Below, in pieces: positions 1 through 9,925 of a stretch of 64,000 nt of DNA. Both the position numbers and the translations under genes were made by a program. Source of the stretch: Punctularia strigosozonata HHB-11173 SS5 (lineage: Eukaryota; Basidiomycota; Agaricomycetes; Corticiales; Punctulariaceae). Positions within the stretch are counted from its first letter, which is position 1, and every line of letters starts with the position of its first letter. The stretch lies in assembly GCF_000264995.1 (NCBI RefSeq), contig NW_006767433.1:2557074-2621073 (forward strand), given 5' to 3'. A model generated the notes under the pieces. It worked only from the letters and a program-made list of their open reading frames with translations, did no database searches and was not told where the DNA came from.

Positions 1-1102
1 AGGTCCTTGTGTTTCAGGTGTTGCGGCGTTCGCGCGCAGCACCATCAGGGAACATCGCCAACGCATTGGTTTCCACGTTCCAGGCCCAGGCATGAACCCT
101 TACTTGCGGCACTTAGCTGGAAGAAATTGTCGGCAGCAGCAACTTCGAGTGTTGCAGTGAGTGATTTGTGTGCGAGCGGCGAGGACCGTGGCTCATGGTG
201 TTATTCATGTTTGTTCGGCGATGCGAGCGATAACGCGCAATTTTGCTCCCTCGCATCTTATCCGTTTGACTGCTCGACTGTAGAGTACCGTAGCAGACAA
301 ACGTTCTCATCCGGTGATCTTTCGGAGCGCAACCTTCTCGATCGATCACATCGAGTGCACTGGATGCGGGCATTTCGTCGAGACCGTAAGTTACTATTCA
401 GGACTTATGTCAGGTTACCCTTTGCCGAGCGCCGGTGCGCACGGACAAGTTACGTTCGCATGATGTTCCTGGGCGCCTAGCCAGGTGATGGCTTCCACTC
501 ATTATTTGCTCTAGTAGGCTTAGCCGACGTCTGTAGCCTACTTATCAATCGGCATGCGAGCGCCATGAGACCTACACGCTCGCACTCTCCCTCACCGCTC
601 CCTTACGGGGACCCTCGTATCAGCCATGCTGTCCACGGTGCAGGAAATCATCTCAATACTACCCATCAGCTAGCGAGTGGCAATGAACATGCAACTCGAC
701 AGTAACTAATCAAAGTCTCATGGCAGTTACCCCGTCACAAGACCATGGCGGCGTAAGAAGCTGACAATCAGCATTCTTGCAACGCTTTCAGTGAGCCCCG
801 CCATATTCGTACAGTATTCATAGCCAAACACACCAACTCGTCGATCTATAGATAGTGGTCTACGCCGCCTTGACAACATGGGTGGGATATAACCATCACA
901 GTCGAGGGTCGTTGATGAACGCAGCATTATTAGAATGTCTTGACGCAAGGACGAGAACCTTCTTACACCACCGTACTAAGGACGACCATGCCAAGTCAGC
1001 ATGATACGAAGACGAAGTGCCAAGTACGGACCCTCCAAGTGGTATGCCTAAGGCTCATCCATTCTGAATTTGCGCGGGGGTTCATTCTGGTAAAAGGGAG
1101 AC
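1..1102. other. Unassigned left end
   Basis: I could not assign a gene here with confidence. A 157-codon open frame at 7-480 has no recognisable domain. The stretch probably holds the 5' exons and promoter of the membrane-protein gene that follows, since that gene clearly starts before its first exon I can recognise near 1103. No tRNA-like or repeat structure was seen. Confidence 0.3.
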
Positions 1103-2737
1103 ATGATATATGCATCCCCCAGTGGCGCTTTCGCGTGGTCCATAACTGGCGTGGATTCGGGTGCCATGCAAGGCTCAGGTGGGTCGCCCGCACATGCGTC
1201 CAAGCCAGCCCTTGACCTGTTTCACAGATTTCGACGTTGGCGTAAATTACGCTGGTGCTGCAATGCAGGCAAACGTGACGAGTCTCGGCATGTTCTACTA
1301 CTGGTCCATACAAAGCTTCAAGTACGGTGTATGCGCCAACGCCACCGTCCCGCAGCTCTCGGGCAAAGGCAACAACGGCCACTCTGTCGCCAAAGCGACC
1401 GACGGTACAGTGTTGACGACAGTAATCACGATGTGCGCTCACTTCGATCTGGACTCGTCTGATGTGCCTGCTTGGGCTACCGCGGCGCAAACCCCTATAC
1501 AAAACGCTTTCTACGACTTGGCCATATATTTCCAAACGTAGGTCCTAATAGTACCTGAGACCAGGGCTTCATCCTGTTCCTAGGTTGGATTTCCCGAACG
1601 GGACTTTTCCCACCTGCAATTTTCCCCCTTACTGCGACCCGAACACGCACTTACCGCCCCCATTGGACACGACGATTAGTCCGTAAGTCTGTATAAAAGT
1701 GTGCTGTACTCGCCCTTGCGCTGAATACCCCCCAGATCCAATGCTTACGATCTTACAGCTTGGATGAGCGGTATTCGCTATCTGCCGGAAACCACTGGTA
1801 TCAATTTCACGACCACTGGAGGAATTCCCTTGGGTGAGGAACATGCAGTTATCGTCACTGCCGATGGGTCCAAGACGACCCTCGTCGATGCTTTCGAGAA
1901 GACGTACGTCAACGGTGGGGGAGCCTCGGGGAGCAACATCGGATTGACTGGCATTGGAGCCATGCACCTCCTCACCCAAGCTCAGAACTCGGCTCAAGGA
2001 TTCACTGAGCCAGACGCGATCACGACCATCCGTAGCGGTGCATTGGGCGTATTAAACATTCTCGGCGTATGCTGCCCATTCCCTTGCTTGATCATCGCTC
2101 AGAGTATTCGTGCAGGACACAGCTGTCAAGGACCTCCATGACCGCGTTATCGGTTCTTCGTACCTCTGCACAGTGACGGGCTCCACTTGGAGAAGTCCGC
2201 TCAGTCTCATAGCTATGATACTGGGTAACAATGCGTCGTTGTTTGGCCTCTGGATTGTCTTGAGCGTGGCGATTGCGCGAAGATGGGAGCACCGCATCTA
2301 TCGTCGAGGTCGGGCTGATATGTTACGTTGGCGACCAGCACTGACCATTACATAGAAATCATGGAGGAGGAGATGAACTATCCGGAGCCCATGACGCCTG
2401 TTGCACCTAGAGGATACCAGAGTGAGTGTAGTCGGAAACTCACTGCATGCTCTGCCACAGGATGATTGCTGAAATTGTTATTCCAGGCGATGATGAGAAA
2501 GATGAAGTTGGATTGAGCGTGCCGTATTCACCACCTACACCTTCCCATCATCAGCCAGGCTATCCGGAGGTCAGTCTCCACATCCTTGCATCGCCGTATC
2601 TTCCCGTAATGCTTATGTCGCATTCAGGGATTGAGCCGGCTTTTACGGGAGCGCTCAATGTAATGACCGCGCTTCGAGGTGTCCTCGCCAAAATCCTCGC
2701 GGATGCTCTGAATGATACTTACGATGTCCATGAGTGA
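1103..2737 (+). CDS. Membrane protein of unknown role, 5' end unresolved
   Basis: Several exons on the plus strand join in frame. They run from about 1103 (GAFAWSITGVDSGAMQ), through 1229-1540 (NYAGAAMQANVTSLGMFYYW), about 1584-1680 (Cys-rich, FPTCNFPPYCDPN), 1761-2065 (GIRYLPETTGINFTTTGGIP and GLTGIGAMHLLTQAQ) and 2111-2354, to a last exon ending at a TGA at 2735-2737. The exon at 2111-2354 carries a hydrophobic span (FGLWIVLSVAIA) followed by a basic stop-transfer stretch (RRWEHRIYRRGR). That fits a long extracytoplasmic domain with N-glycosylation sequons (NVT, NAT, NFT), one membrane segment and an acidic, Pro-rich cytosolic tail. I recognise the style from mushroom-forming fungi, where such proteins are numerous and unnamed, but I know no function. 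Exon borders other than the last stop are approximate. Confidence 0.6.
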
Positions 2738-2795
2738 TTACATTACAGATTGATACATGATGTAAGATATGTTGTAGGATGAATAGTATGGACGA

Positions 2796-4583
2796 CTACG
2801 CCGTTGGCTTGACCGAGTCTATCAATACCTCCATCTTCAACCTGGTCCCTGTCCTACTTCGCGCACGGGTCGTCCGTGGTGCGGGTGCGGTTAGATCGCT
2901 CTTTGCCTGTTGGCGCTGCTTGATAGCACCAGTGAGGCGCAGAGGCACGTCAGCATTGTCCTCCTCGTCCTCGTCTTCGGACGAACTGTATTCCACACCG
3001 TCGAGACCGTGCTTGGACTTGGAGTCGCCGTTGGCCAGATCTCCGAAGAGCATCCTCCTCTCTGGTATGTGCATGCTCTGGTCACCCTCCAGAGCGAGTT
3101 TCTTCACCCGCATGGTCATCGCAGTCGTCGGAGTCAGGATCTCCATGCCACGCTTCGCAGCTCGTTTTGAGGGACTGCACTCAATGTCCGCATCTCTTTC
3201 AGAGTTTGGGTAATGGGATGTATGCTGACGCCTTTTGCTGGGAGAGCAAGGAGTCGTTGGCCGGAGCGACACGGGAATATTTTCCGTGTTGTCGTCTCGC
3301 CTATCCCCAGGGGGCGGTACCTTCGGAGCCAAACCCTTCGGAACACCGGCGGCTGCAGCTTTAGTCTTCGTGGCAGCGAAACCTGAGGATCCGGCCAGCG
3401 TTTGTTGCACCTCCCAGTCTGAGGGTCGCATGCTCTTCCACTCCTCCTCCACGCGCGCAACCCATTGGTCACATTCAGCTTCAATCCAGTAGTCGATTAT
3501 ACCCTCCCAGTCGGCACCAGGAGGAGTACGGTTGACGAAGACGACCCGGCCAGCCAGCGAGTTGATCAGATTTTTCGCGTTCTTGGGTGACGCCTTGCAG
3601 GCTGCCTTGGAGGGTCCTGCCTTCGGTCTTCCATGGGCTTTGTTAATGTCCGCGGCAGTCAAAGAAGGGGCAGCGGGTTTAGGCGACGAAGCGTGGACAG
3701 CTTTGGCGAAGTCCTTGACCAGCTTTTTGAGCCCGTGAACCTTCAGCGACGTGCCTAGTATGATGAGCATGTCCGGTTTCTTATTTACGTCGGCAGCGTG
3801 GATCGCTCCTATGTCGTCACCCAATGGATGGGGCTCGTCGTACAGGACAATTGCGGGCCGAAGGTTTCCAATCTTCAAAGCGCGTGCAGATCGTGCGACA
3901 CGCGCCTCAGCTACCGATGACAAGACTAAGAAACACAGCAGAAAGACTGAAACAAACTGCTTACAGCGCGACGTGCATTCCGGGCAGTCAGGAGAATCCC
4001 CTTGTTCGAAAAGAGCGAGATGTTGGGCCGTGCAAGGGTATTCTTTCGAGCACATGGTACAGCGCACGCGATGTATATCGCCGTGAAGCTGAACATTGCG
4101 CACGTCCCGATTGCGAATTTTCGTCTTCCCTTTAGCGGTTATCCTGACAGTCTCGCTAGAGCTGCCAGGCAAGCCTACACGCTCTTCCAGGCCGTCTATG
4201 TTCTGCGTATAGCTCCTGAGCAGACGTTTCTTGGAGTCTAACGTCTTGATGAATTTGTGAGTCGGTGACGGTGCGGCATTGTCGATTGACCGCTTGAGCT
4301 GGGAGATGAAGGTATAGAAGACGGACGTGGAGAGGGGATCGCGGAAGAGGGAGGCGTCGAAGAGGTCGCGGCCCTTGAGGACGACGTCGGGGTATTGTTG
4401 TTTGACTAGGTTGTAGAGGCCGTCGGAGGAGCGGAAGTCGGGGATGCCGGAGGAGCAGGATATTCCTGCGCCGGTGACGACGACGATGCGCTTGGACTTG
4501 GCGACGGCGAGAGAGATGTTTCGTAGGGTGTGACGCGTGGTCGGGTCCCGGGCGGCGGCAGCGAGGTCGAGTTTGACGGGCAT
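2796..4583 (-). CDS. HST3/HST4-like: Sir2-family NAD-dependent deacetylase, HST3/HST4 type
   Basis: Two exons (4583-3965, 3910-2796) give 577 residues. Family motifs in order: GAGIS with PDFRS in the NAD-binding fold (about residues 40-55), TQNIDGLE, the catalytic His in VQLHGD, a zinc ribbon CxxC...CxxC (CTMC and CPEC, near residues 175-205), then RPAIVLYDEPHP and ILGTSLKVHG. The last two blocks are typical of fungal Hst3/Hst4, nuclear enzymes known to remove acetyl from histone H3 Lys56 after replication; that role is inferred. The last 200 residues are charged and low in complexity. The intron (3911-3964, 54 nt) has GT..AG ends but is a multiple of three and has no stop, so unspliced RNA would also be translated. 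The start at 4583 (MPVKLDL) is preferred over an in-frame ATG at 4649 because it lies close to the conserved fold. Confidence 0.93.
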   Translation of the reverse strand: MPVKLDLAAAARDPTTRHTLRNISLAVAKSKRIVVVTGAGISCSSGIPDFRSSDGLYNLVKQQYPDVVLKGRDLFDASLFRDPLSTSVFYTFISQLKRSIDNAAPSPTHKFIKTLDSKKRLLRSYTQNIDGLEERVGLPGSSSETVRITAKGKTKIRNRDVRNVQLHGDIHRVRCTMCSKEYPCTAQHLALFEQGDSPDCPECTSRCKQFVSVFLLCFLVLSSVAEARVARSARALKIGNLRPAIVLYDEPHPLGDDIGAIHAADVNKKPDMLIILGTSLKVHGLKKLVKDFAKAVHASSPKPAAPSLTAADINKAHGRPKAGPSKAACKASPKNAKNLINSLAGRVVFVNRTPPGADWEGIIDYWIEAECDQWVARVEEEWKSMRPSDWEVQQTLAGSSGFAATKTKAAAAGVPKGLAPKVPPPGDRRDDNTENIPVSLRPTTPCSPSKRRQHTSHYPNSERDADIECSPSKRAAKRGMEILTPTTAMTMRVKKLALEGDQSMHIPERRMLFGDLANGDSKSKHGLDGVEYSSSEDEDEEDNADVPLRLTGAIKQRQQAKSDLTAPAPRTTRARSRTGTRLKMEVLIDSVKPTA

Positions 4584-5089
4584 CGCGTCAGGCCAGGGTG
4601 GGGACCGTGTCGAGCTGCATATACCGCATCCGGCTCCTGCGCGAACCAACTTCCCTGTTTGGCCTTGCTTGCTTCACCATGTGATCTCACGCGCCTTTCG
4701 CGTCGCGTCTGTCACGTGATCCGCACTCTTTAGGGCAGGTCCCGCGAACACCCACTACGAAATAAGATGACATGGAATCACCATCATCGCCCCTCTTTTA
4801 CGTAGGTTCTACATAGCCCCGTACCCTGCCAGTCCAAGCATCGAAGGCTCTCGAAGGGCAGGCACCGTGTTGCGATGCTGCATTACGATGAATGCGACCA
4901 ACGTCACTATTTGTTCTGAAGAGTTCGGCAATCCCCATAAACCTGGTAGCGATAGCCTGTAGGCATTAGGCAGCATATGTCTGACCGAAGAGACGCTGAT
5001 ATATGGGTCCGATTCGATGAGTGTTTGATGTCAGCAGGCTGAAGCGAGCGTCGGAACTGACATGACAGAGGATAACATGACCATCCCTA
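4584..5089. other. Intergenic: sirtuin promoter and RPB6 3' region
   Basis: About 500 bp between the sirtuin start and the RPB6 stop, both genes on the minus strand. It must hold the sirtuin promoter and the RPB6 terminator. I saw no open frame with family features, no repeat and no RNA gene. Confidence 0.5.
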
Positions 5090-5775
5090 TCACTCGGTGA
5101 TGAGTTCAGAGACGCTCCAATCCTCGAAGCTGCCATCCGGTAGAAATCGTCGGATGATCAGCGGAATTTTCCGCTGTGACAACTCCTTGATGGCAATCTG
5201 GAGAGCATCCGTCTCCCCATCCAAGGGAACCAGAACAGGGGCATTCATACTAACATCCCCTTTCGTGAGCGCAGCGCAAGCCGACTTCTATATAGGCATA
5301 CCTTATCTGTAGGGCACGAGTGCCAAGGATGCGAGCGCGTTCATATTTGGTGAGATACGGCGTCGTGACTCGGACTTTGTTGGGCTGTCGCTCGCCCTGG
5401 ATGCCAGCAGGAGCATGGGGGCCGGATTCCTGCTGTGTTCCGTCTCCATTCATCCCATCTTGCTCATGGTCCATGCCATTCACGCCGTTTGCGTCTGCAT
5501 CTTGTCCAGCCTCGTCTTCGCCGGTTTTCCCTTCACCATCCGCGTTTTCATTGGCCAGAAGATCGTACCCCTCGTCCTATGAGTAGCAGGAGAAGACTGG
5601 TAGTAAGCGTCGATAGCTCCTTTCGATATAAAGCGAGCGCACAAAAGTATCTTCGCCAAAGCTAAGGAGGATTGTACTTTCAGCTTCATGCGAGATTCCA
5701 AATGTTCGGAGCATACCCGCCGCCGCCGTAGTCGTAGTCATCACCCATCCCGCCATCATAACCATCGTCAGACAT
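5090..5775 (-). CDS. RPB6: RNA polymerase I, II and III shared subunit RPB6 (RPABC2)
   Basis: The C-terminal two thirds is unmistakable: [20 protein letters not shown], then [33 protein letters not shown] and [15 protein letters not shown]. This is the conserved core that clamps the largest subunits together in all three nuclear polymerases. Exons: 5775-5717, a 19-nt microexon 5661-5643, 5576-5302 and 5249-5090, giving 170 residues. The first exon encodes an acidic, Gly/Tyr-rich head (MSDDGYDGG). It cannot be spliced directly to the third exon in frame. Inserting the microexon, which has TTAG before it and GTGCGC after it, restores the frame and adds GFGEDTF, in keeping with the acidic head of the family. 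The surrounding introns then measure 55 and 66 nt, normal for this window. RPB6 is essential and usually single-copy. Confidence 0.93.
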
Positions 5776-5986
5776 TTTGCAGCAGCGTCAGCACCGAGCT
5801 TGTGACTAGTTACAGTGGCTGGGGGGATATAGCCGACGAGGTCCTAATCGAAGCTGTCCGGGAAGGATAGTTGGTCAATGTCTTCTCTCTTGCACGTGAC
5901 TTGTATGTACTGGTACTTAAGATTCAGAATTTACGTACTCAGATCCTGGAGACTTGTTACCACTAAGTAATCATAGCAGCTCATCC

Positions 5987-7261
5987 ATGATACAAGACAG
6001 ACTACCCCCTGAAATCTGGGCGTGCATATTCGAGGCCGGTCCTCGCCAATCCTTGGCAAAGTTGAACCTCCCTTTCGCGATTCTTGTTTCGCATGTATGC
6101 AGGCATTGGAGAGACTTGGCGATCGCTCTCCCCACTATATGGGACGACATCATCATCCGGACGCATGGAAGCCTAGCCATCTCGTCCTTATACCTTATTC
6201 GCTCTCTCGACTATCCGATATCACTCACGATCATCCCATCGCACGAGGGCGATGATCATGAAACACTCGGGGAAGACCAAGCACTTGTCGTATCTTGCAA
6301 TATCCATCGCTGTCGTCGACTCACAATCTACGGCGCATCCGATGCGACTCTTCAACACTTGAGCGTGCTTTTGGACCGAGGTTCGATGTCAACCCTTGAA
6401 ACGATGGAGATCACTGCTTCGCGTTTTTCCACCTTTCATACAACACCATGGCCTTCGTCGTTACGCCAGCTTCGCCTCCGCAGTATCGGTCTTACGTCCA
6501 TGGCGTATCCCATTCTTGGTTTAACATACCTCGAGCTCTGCCCTTCTTCGAAATCCGTCGCACTATCTGAGACGTATACGTATGATACCTTGAAACATGC
6601 GATTTTGGCGAGCGCTTCCACTCTGGAAAGCCTATGTCTCTGCTTTATAGACGTCACATCTGCGCCCTCCCCTGCCTTATCCTTCCAGTCCATCGAGCTA
6701 CCCAAACTGCGTACTCTCGTTGCGGCCGGGAGCTGCGGCTTTGATGACGAGGAAAATATGCATTTATGCGCATTGCTCAAGGCACCGAGGTTGGAGTCTT
6801 TGGAACTCCGAGAACACCATCTGAACCATTGCACTCTCTTACGACGGCCGAAGACCGCATTGTACCCCTACGTGCGGGTGCTGAGACTCTCGCACTATGA
6901 TACCTATCCAGAAGCCATCCAAGAATCGCTGGTATTCGCCCTTCCAAACATCATTGCATTAGAGATTCGAGATGTTGGTGGCGATTTGACTCCACTGTGG
7001 CTACTGCTCTCCACGAAGCAGAGATGGCTTGGATTGGAGCCTTTTTGGCCGCGCCTACAACGCATATCGCTGGATAGCAGAGGATCATTTCCTTTCGCAG
7101 ACATGATGACATACCGTGCGGCGTTGGGACATCCCATCCGACATATCCAACTGCTTGGGGAGGACATTATGCCACATTCCGTCCTCAAGTCTATTGCAAA
7201 GGTTTCTTCTATAGAGGTTATGGAGGACATTGATGAAGTAAGCGATGGGTCCGCTGCGTAA
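5987..7261 (+). CDS. F-box protein, single exon
   Basis: An uninterrupted frame of 424 residues. Residues 1-45 match the F-box pattern of basidiomycetes: LPPEIWACIFEAG, then LPFAILVSHVCRHWRDLAIALPTIWDDI. F-box proteins dock substrates onto the SKP1-CUL1 ubiquitin ligase. The rest has loosely spaced Leu-rich segments (LRQLRLRSIGL, LTYLELCPSS, PRLESLELREH) like the degenerate LRR tails of the very large mushroom F-box families; the substrate cannot be guessed. The ATG at 5987 is chosen because the F-box begins four residues later. It is one of the few intronless genes in the window, which is common for this fast-duplicating family. Confidence 0.85.
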   Translation: MIQDRLPPEIWACIFEAGPRQSLAKLNLPFAILVSHVCRHWRDLAIALPTIWDDIIIRTHGSLAISSLYLIRSLDYPISLTIIPSHEGDDHETLGEDQALVVSCNIHRCRRLTIYGASDATLQHLSVLLDRGSMSTLETMEITASRFSTFHTTPWPSSLRQLRLRSIGLTSMAYPILGLTYLELCPSSKSVALSETYTYDTLKHAILASASTLESLCLCFIDVTSAPSPALSFQSIELPKLRTLVAAGSCGFDDEENMHLCALLKAPRLESLELREHHLNHCTLLRRPKTALYPYVRVLRLSHYDTYPEAIQESLVFALPNIIALEIRDVGGDLTPLWLLLSTKQRWLGLEPFWPRLQRISLDSRGSFPFADMMTYRAALGHPIRHIQLLGEDIMPHSVLKSIAKVSSIEVMEDIDEVSDGSAA

Positions 7262-7716
7262 GGTTTCCTTCTCCCTAAAGCAATGTCCCTCAGAGTTGTC
7301 AGTATAGATCACGTATCAAACATTCACCCTTTTGACCATGCCTTCTGAAGTGGGCGTCTTACCGTTGCGGCCTACTATGAGATTTTCTACAGCCGCGAGG
7401 TGAAGCGCAGCATATCAAAGACAGCTTCGTTTTAGGGATTGAATTCCCCCTGCCCTTGGGGGACGTCACCACATCGGGACCAATCGCTTCTCGGGTGATC
7501 GCGGCGCATATGCAATGCAACGGCACCTTAGCTTGTCCGAGGCCAAAGGATCCTTTGTTTTGTGCCCACTGCACGGTCGTGGATGAGTAAGCTAAATGAT
7601 GCGATTTCGCAATGATGCTGTTTCGCGCGGTGCTCACTGTTAGTATTGGCCAAATTCTATAAATCCCCGTAAACAAAGAGGTCCGCGAGCTGACGGAAGT
7701 CCGCTCTATCCTGCCA
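7262..7716. other. Intergenic between convergent F-box and lipase genes
   Basis: About 450 bp between the 3' ends of two convergent genes. A 128-codon minus-strand frame (7359-7745) overlaps the lipase end and has no family features, so it is not called. Nothing else was seen. Confidence 0.5.
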
Positions 7717-9313
7717 TTACTCATACTGAACAATAGAGCGCGCACGACGATCGTCGATGTCTACAAGCCAAGCTCCAACGTCCCGCCAGAACTGTTTTTG
7801 CTTCGCAGTCGCCATCCAAAGGGGTACTAGTGAGAAATGATCACAGTTATCGAGCGCATGCACGTCCCATATACCAGGTCCAACGAGATGTTTCCTATGA
7901 CCTTCGTTGGGACTGGCATAACCCGAGAGTGGGCAATGATGGCATCGGCTTTCTCGACAACCAAACGGGTGGAACTGAGAAAACGTAGGGACCACGCCGT
8001 CATTGGCCCAATGGTTTTCTCCGACCTCTTCTTGTGAAACGACCGTGGCCTCGAAAACACCTTGTGTCGAGTGGACAAGACCATTTGCGCTGTCCATGGT
8101 GCCAATGAGCGTCGCCAGGGTGGCCGTTGGGTGGGCGCGCATAAAAGCGGGTACCGGACGTAACACCGCGAAGTCGAAAGACCCCATCAGTCGAGAACAT
8201 ACATATAATGGTAGATTGAGCAGGTATTTCAGGGGTGGAGCGTGCTTGACATCAGTCTGTCGGATACGTCGGGTCTGAGGGATGTAAGCACGATATGCCC
8301 TTGGGGAAAGCAAGATTGTTCACCATGCATGCGACGTAACTACGGTAGAAGGTTCCATCGTGAGGGATGCCCTCACCAGCTGACTCTCTCTCCTCTGCAC
8401 CTTGAAATGTCATGTCGAAAGGGGTTGCATCCCGGCCTTCAGCCCAGTCGCTGCGGTACAGCTGGCGGAGTAGCGATATGAAGGTCGTCTCGCGGTACGA
8501 AAGAGCCCTCGACTCTGTGTGCATATCAAATATCCGCGGTAGGAGCGGGGAAAGGTATGATGCGACATGAACCATTTTTGCCACAGCTGCACCGACGGAG
8601 ATGGGGCATACCTGGAAATGTTCGTCAATACGAAACGATATCACAAGAGGGACATACTGCTGGTGCACCGTCCGTGCGTTCTCCAAGTGTGTATACCAGT
8701 TGTGTACCTCGGAACGGTGCAGACACTGATAAACATGTTGGTACGCGGGCGTCGAAGGGATTATAAACTTACCCGTCGTGACCGAGGACACCATACTCGG
8801 GTGCATGTTGGCACCGAAGAACCCTTGCGCAATCAGCCACTGCATTTTCACGATGGTAGGTCCTCCCTAATGGGAGTCATAGAGACCGAGTCCTATCCCC
8901 CCAAGATTTGAGATTGACACTCACGATGGAGTGTCCAAAGAAGTGAAGGGGATGCTCCTGCGACCACTCCGGACATAACCCTGCGGAATGAGTCCGTCCG
9001 AATCGTCTGTGTGAGTGACGTCGAGAATGATCCACTCCATAGTCTACTGTGCCTCCTTTCAATGCGTAGAAAAGCTCGCATGCTCTGTCATGCAGGGAGC
9101 TTACAGGCCCTATACTACAGTTCCGCACTGAGTTTCGCATGAACATATATGGCGGCATAGTACCCACCTGACAAAGATGGTACGCCTCTGAAGGTATCCC
9201 GGCCCTCCGTTGCTGCAGTTCAGATACGTCTCGAAGTTCCCCCATAGGACAGATCCGGTGCTAGACAGAAATCCCTCGACAATCACCAGCGGTACAGTTG
9301 CGAAATCAGCCAT
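7717..9313 (-). CDS. Alpha/beta-hydrolase lipase of bacterial family I.5 type
   Basis: Six exons (9313-9168, 9114-8925, 8866-8773, 8725-8645, 8586-8324, 8274-7717) join in frame to 443 residues. The nucleophile elbow is GHSIGG (Ser inferred). The general acid is the Asp in ANDGVVP, and the His lies in NCDHFSL. Between them are HDRACELFYAL, KGGTVDYG and DHSRRHSHRRFGRT, then PFDMTF. These align with the segments that carry the structural zinc in Geobacillus L1/T1 lipases (Asp61, His81, His87, Asp238), and all four ligands appear present. Staphylococcal and Geobacillus lipases are the best-known relatives. The substrate is therefore probably long-chain acylglycerol. Unlike those secreted enzymes, this one has no signal peptide (it starts MADFATVPLVIVEGFLSS), so it is likely intracellular. 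The ATG at 9313 opens directly onto the first beta strand. Confidence 0.88.
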
Positions 9314-9925
9314 GTCAAGACGATATGTTCAAAGCTGGTTGTAAGACGAACATGCATGGAGTGTCAGAGTGAAGTACATGGACCGTCACTGTTACAGCTA
9401 AGTTACAGTACATGGTTACGGTTCATCACGTTGCTGTGAGGAAAGCTCGACAGCTTCGAGTCGTTTATTTATGAGCACAGCCATTGCGAAGGTTCTTACT
9501 AAAGTAGTACATGCATATCAGACTACATTGATTGATGACATTGGTCACAGCAGTATAATAGACGTAAATAACGCCAGGAGCAACAGACTTCAAGCAAATG
9601 GCATGCAGTGAAAACGGATGAAAGCGGACATCTGATGTGTGGGGATGAGGCAAGTACAAGTGCGTCGGGTTCCGGTCATAACATTCGTAACAATCGGCGA
9701 TTGTAAGCAAATATGTGACAAAACCTAGCGGAGGAGGGTCAAGACAGCGCCTCCCACGAATGCAAGGACACTTACAGCATGCATGGGGCGAGACAGTGGA
9801 CATGAGGGCATAACTGGACATAAGGGTGAGACAAGGATTAGGCCAATCGGAGGCACTAATGATGATATACAGTAAGAGCGTTGTTTACAGCCCGGTCAGT
9901 GACTCACTAGCGTGCAGGTGGCTCG
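9314..9925. other. Intergenic: lipase promoter side
   Basis: About 600 bp upstream of the lipase and downstream of the next minus-strand gene. An open frame of 118 codons (9465-9821, minus) has no recognisable family features or typical composition and is left out. No repeat or RNA gene was seen. Confidence 0.4.

Noticed and set aside
9465-9821. A small minus-strand gene of 118 codons
   Set aside because: No family features, no typical start context and a length expected by chance.
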